Shown: positions 40,070 through 41,277 of the stretch, in pieces
How positions within the stretch are numbered: the first letter of the stretch is position 1
Layout: each line of letters starts with the position of its first letter
Source of the DNA: Ensifer adhaerens
GTDB taxonomy: Bacteria > Pseudomonadota > Alphaproteobacteria > Rhizobiales > Rhizobiaceae
Assembly (NCBI GenBank): GCA_900215285.1
Contig: OCMG01000005.1
Coordinates: 1-41,277 of the forward strand
Direction: 5' to 3'
Length of the DNA: 41,277 bases
The notes under the pieces: generated by a model
Seen by the model: only the letters and a program-made list of their open reading frames with translations
Database searches by the model: none
What the model was told of the DNA's origin: nothing
Made by a program: the position numbers and the translations under genes

Positions 40070-41252
40070 AGGGCTTCCGTCAGGAGCTTCATTGTATCAA
40101 CTCCAAAGAGCATATGCTGAGTCTGACTCGCGTCAACGTAAAACCCCCGGATTTGCTTATAGCGGATGACAGCTAAAGAGGCATTCAGCGCATTCAACTC
40201 TGCGATTTGGACGTTGCGTCGATATTCGTCGTCAGGAAGCCCTGCTTCTTCTGCCCACCCCTTTTCGCGGGCCTCCGTCGCCCTATCAGACGGGTATGTG
40301 GAGCAACGGAGTGTTCCAGCCAACGCGCCTTGCTTCCGATTCAATCCCATCCCCACATCGATAAACGGGATCCCCATCTCGATCAGCAGATCAAAGATCT
40401 CCTTCCGCGCTTCGCCTTTATCGACGCAGACAAAGGCGAATGTGACCCCTGCAGCTCGTTTCGAGAGCTTTTGTCAACGTAACTGGGATGCAGGTGGAGA
40501 CCGTGCCGAAAATTCTCGTAACGGCGCCGATAGACCTCGGATTTCGGCCTGTCCCAGTCTTCATCCCGTCACTCGCCCTGGAGACCGGTAGGCGTTGTGA
40601 ATGTGATAGCGATCGCCGTCAAAGGCGTGGATCTCTCTGACCGGCGTCTTGACGAGAAAATCGAGCAATATGATCCGGTCCCGCCGAGCCCGATTATCGC
40701 GACCACTTCATCCTTGAACGCGGCCGTCAAGTCGCCGATCTCAGCGCGACTGGTCAACGTGTCATGATTTTGAAGACCGAGTCCGAAATCAGATCTTTGT
40801 CGACGTTGAAGGTGTAAGAGTAGCGTCACTAAACTTCTCCATCGCTGGTCCGATATGAGCTTGGTGTAGTGCTCGAACTTTTCAAATGGTCAATAAATCC
40901 GTCGCGGGCCGCGCCATGCTCGATCTCGGTTTGTTTGAAACCAGCGTGACACGACAACGTCTTTTTTCACCAAGGCGACCGCGGTGTTTGTGTCACCACC
41001 CAAGTTTGGCACGGGCATTCCATTCAAATCATAGGGTACGGACCCCGCGAAAAACATCCGGTGGTCCTGTTGCCTGACGTTCAATGGATCGTTTACTCAA
41101 GGATCAAACAAAAGCTCCTTTTTGAAGGAGACCATTTTCGTCGAGATAAGGAATGTCTCGTCCGACCAGATGCGCCCCGTCGAGCCGGAGCGCGTAACCG
41201 GCTCCAGCAGTTTCTTGATGTCGTGGTTATGATTGGCCAGTTCGATCAACAC
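40066..41252 (-). CDS. E1/ThiF-like protein, right copy (multiply frameshifted)
   Basis: The right copy of 4922-6118, broken by at least six one-base deletions after 40445 (for example near 40447, 40671, 40768 and 40819) and a few substitutions. Only pieces are open (40066-40377, 40569-40829, 40890-41084). The intact left copy shows that these are end-of-contig errors. Confidence 0.75.
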
Positions 41253-41277
41253 GGAACGACATCCCTTCCTTGACTTT
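41227..41277 (-). CDS. Multiubiquitin-like protein, right copy (cut by window end)
   Basis: Only the last ~16 codons of the gene at 6093-6371 are present before the window ends (stop at 41227-41229). Confidence 0.7.
   Translation of the reverse strand, partial: KVKEGMSFRVDRTGQS

Larger units (their letters stand above)
35147..41277. repeat. Right copy of terminal redundancy (circular contig overlap)
   Basis: This is the second copy of 1-6143, shorter by 12 bases through scattered deletions that concentrate after about 40.4 kb. Base 35147 corresponds to base 1, giving a unit length near 35146 bp. It is the better copy for the 686-residue nuclease-like gene, the endonuclease and vsr, and the poorer copy for the E1-like and DUF6527 genes. 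Confidence 0.95.

Noticed and set aside
1..41277. Genuine pair of 6.1-kb direct repeats from a transposon or tandem duplication
   Set aside because: The only differences are mostly homopolymer indels that break frames alternately, and the repeats reach exactly to both ends of the window.

Overview
The window is a linear assembly of a circular plasmid of about 35.15 kb. Positions 1-6143 reappear in the same orientation at 35147-41277. The two copies differ only by scattered one-base indels, mostly in homopolymers, and these break reading frames alternately in one copy or the other. This is the pattern of an untrimmed, poorly polished overlap at the ends of a long-read contig, so one turn of the molecule is about 1-35146. 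Genes in the overlap are listed twice. Their true sequence is a composite: use the right copy for the nuclease, REase and Vsr genes, the left copy for the E1-like and DUF6527 genes, and both for the cytosine methyltransferase.

The backbone suggests an alphaproteobacterium, as a moderately sure inference. It has an RPA-family replication initiator beside iterons, a small ParA plus a ribbon-helix-helix partner, a MobA/MobL relaxase with a MOBQ-like oriT, a DUF3768 gene, and GC-rich coding. A coupling protein is present but no VirB/Trb secretion channel, so the plasmid looks mobilizable rather than self-transmissible.

Layout over one turn. A defence-rich arc on the minus strand (32.9 kb through the junction to 6.4 kb) carries, in transcription order: multiubiquitin-like protein, E1/ThiF-like protein and DUF6527 protein; then an HTH-containing C5 methyltransferase, Vsr, an MvaI/BcnI-type endonuclease and a 686-residue PD-(D/E)XK-like protein; then a nucleotidyltransferase with a DUF6602 nuclease-like partner. 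Many of these genes overlap by ATGA or abut. Divergent from the multiubiquitin gene is an XRE-ImmA/IrrE regulator with a PIN-domain partner (6.5-8.1 kb). At 8.3-9.1 kb is a DUF3800 gene with a structured leader. From 9.5 to 12.7 kb runs a row of five exported or membrane proteins of unknown role. From 12.8 to 18.4 kb lie a serine resolvase with palindromic sites, a nuclease-like gene, an unusual tRNA, an orphan DNA methyltransferase, a decayed inverted gene copy and a tyrosine integrase. Mobilization genes and oriT occupy 18.6-22.6 kb, oriV and repA 22.8-24.5 kb, and partition genes with dispersed palindromes 24.5-26.0 kb. Cargo at 26.0-32.1 kb includes two exported proteins (one with a phage tail-collar-like domain), a SprT-like protease, an unassigned protein and an AlbA_2/Schlafen-like protein. 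A second serine resolvase with its own repeat-rich site (32.1-32.8 kb) separates this cargo from the defence arc.

The best candidates for a little-described system are the plasmid-borne ubiquitin-like operon facing its own XRE-protease/PIN module, and the nucleotidyltransferase-DUF6602 pair. The tRNA with a glycine-type body and a UCU anticodon is also notable.
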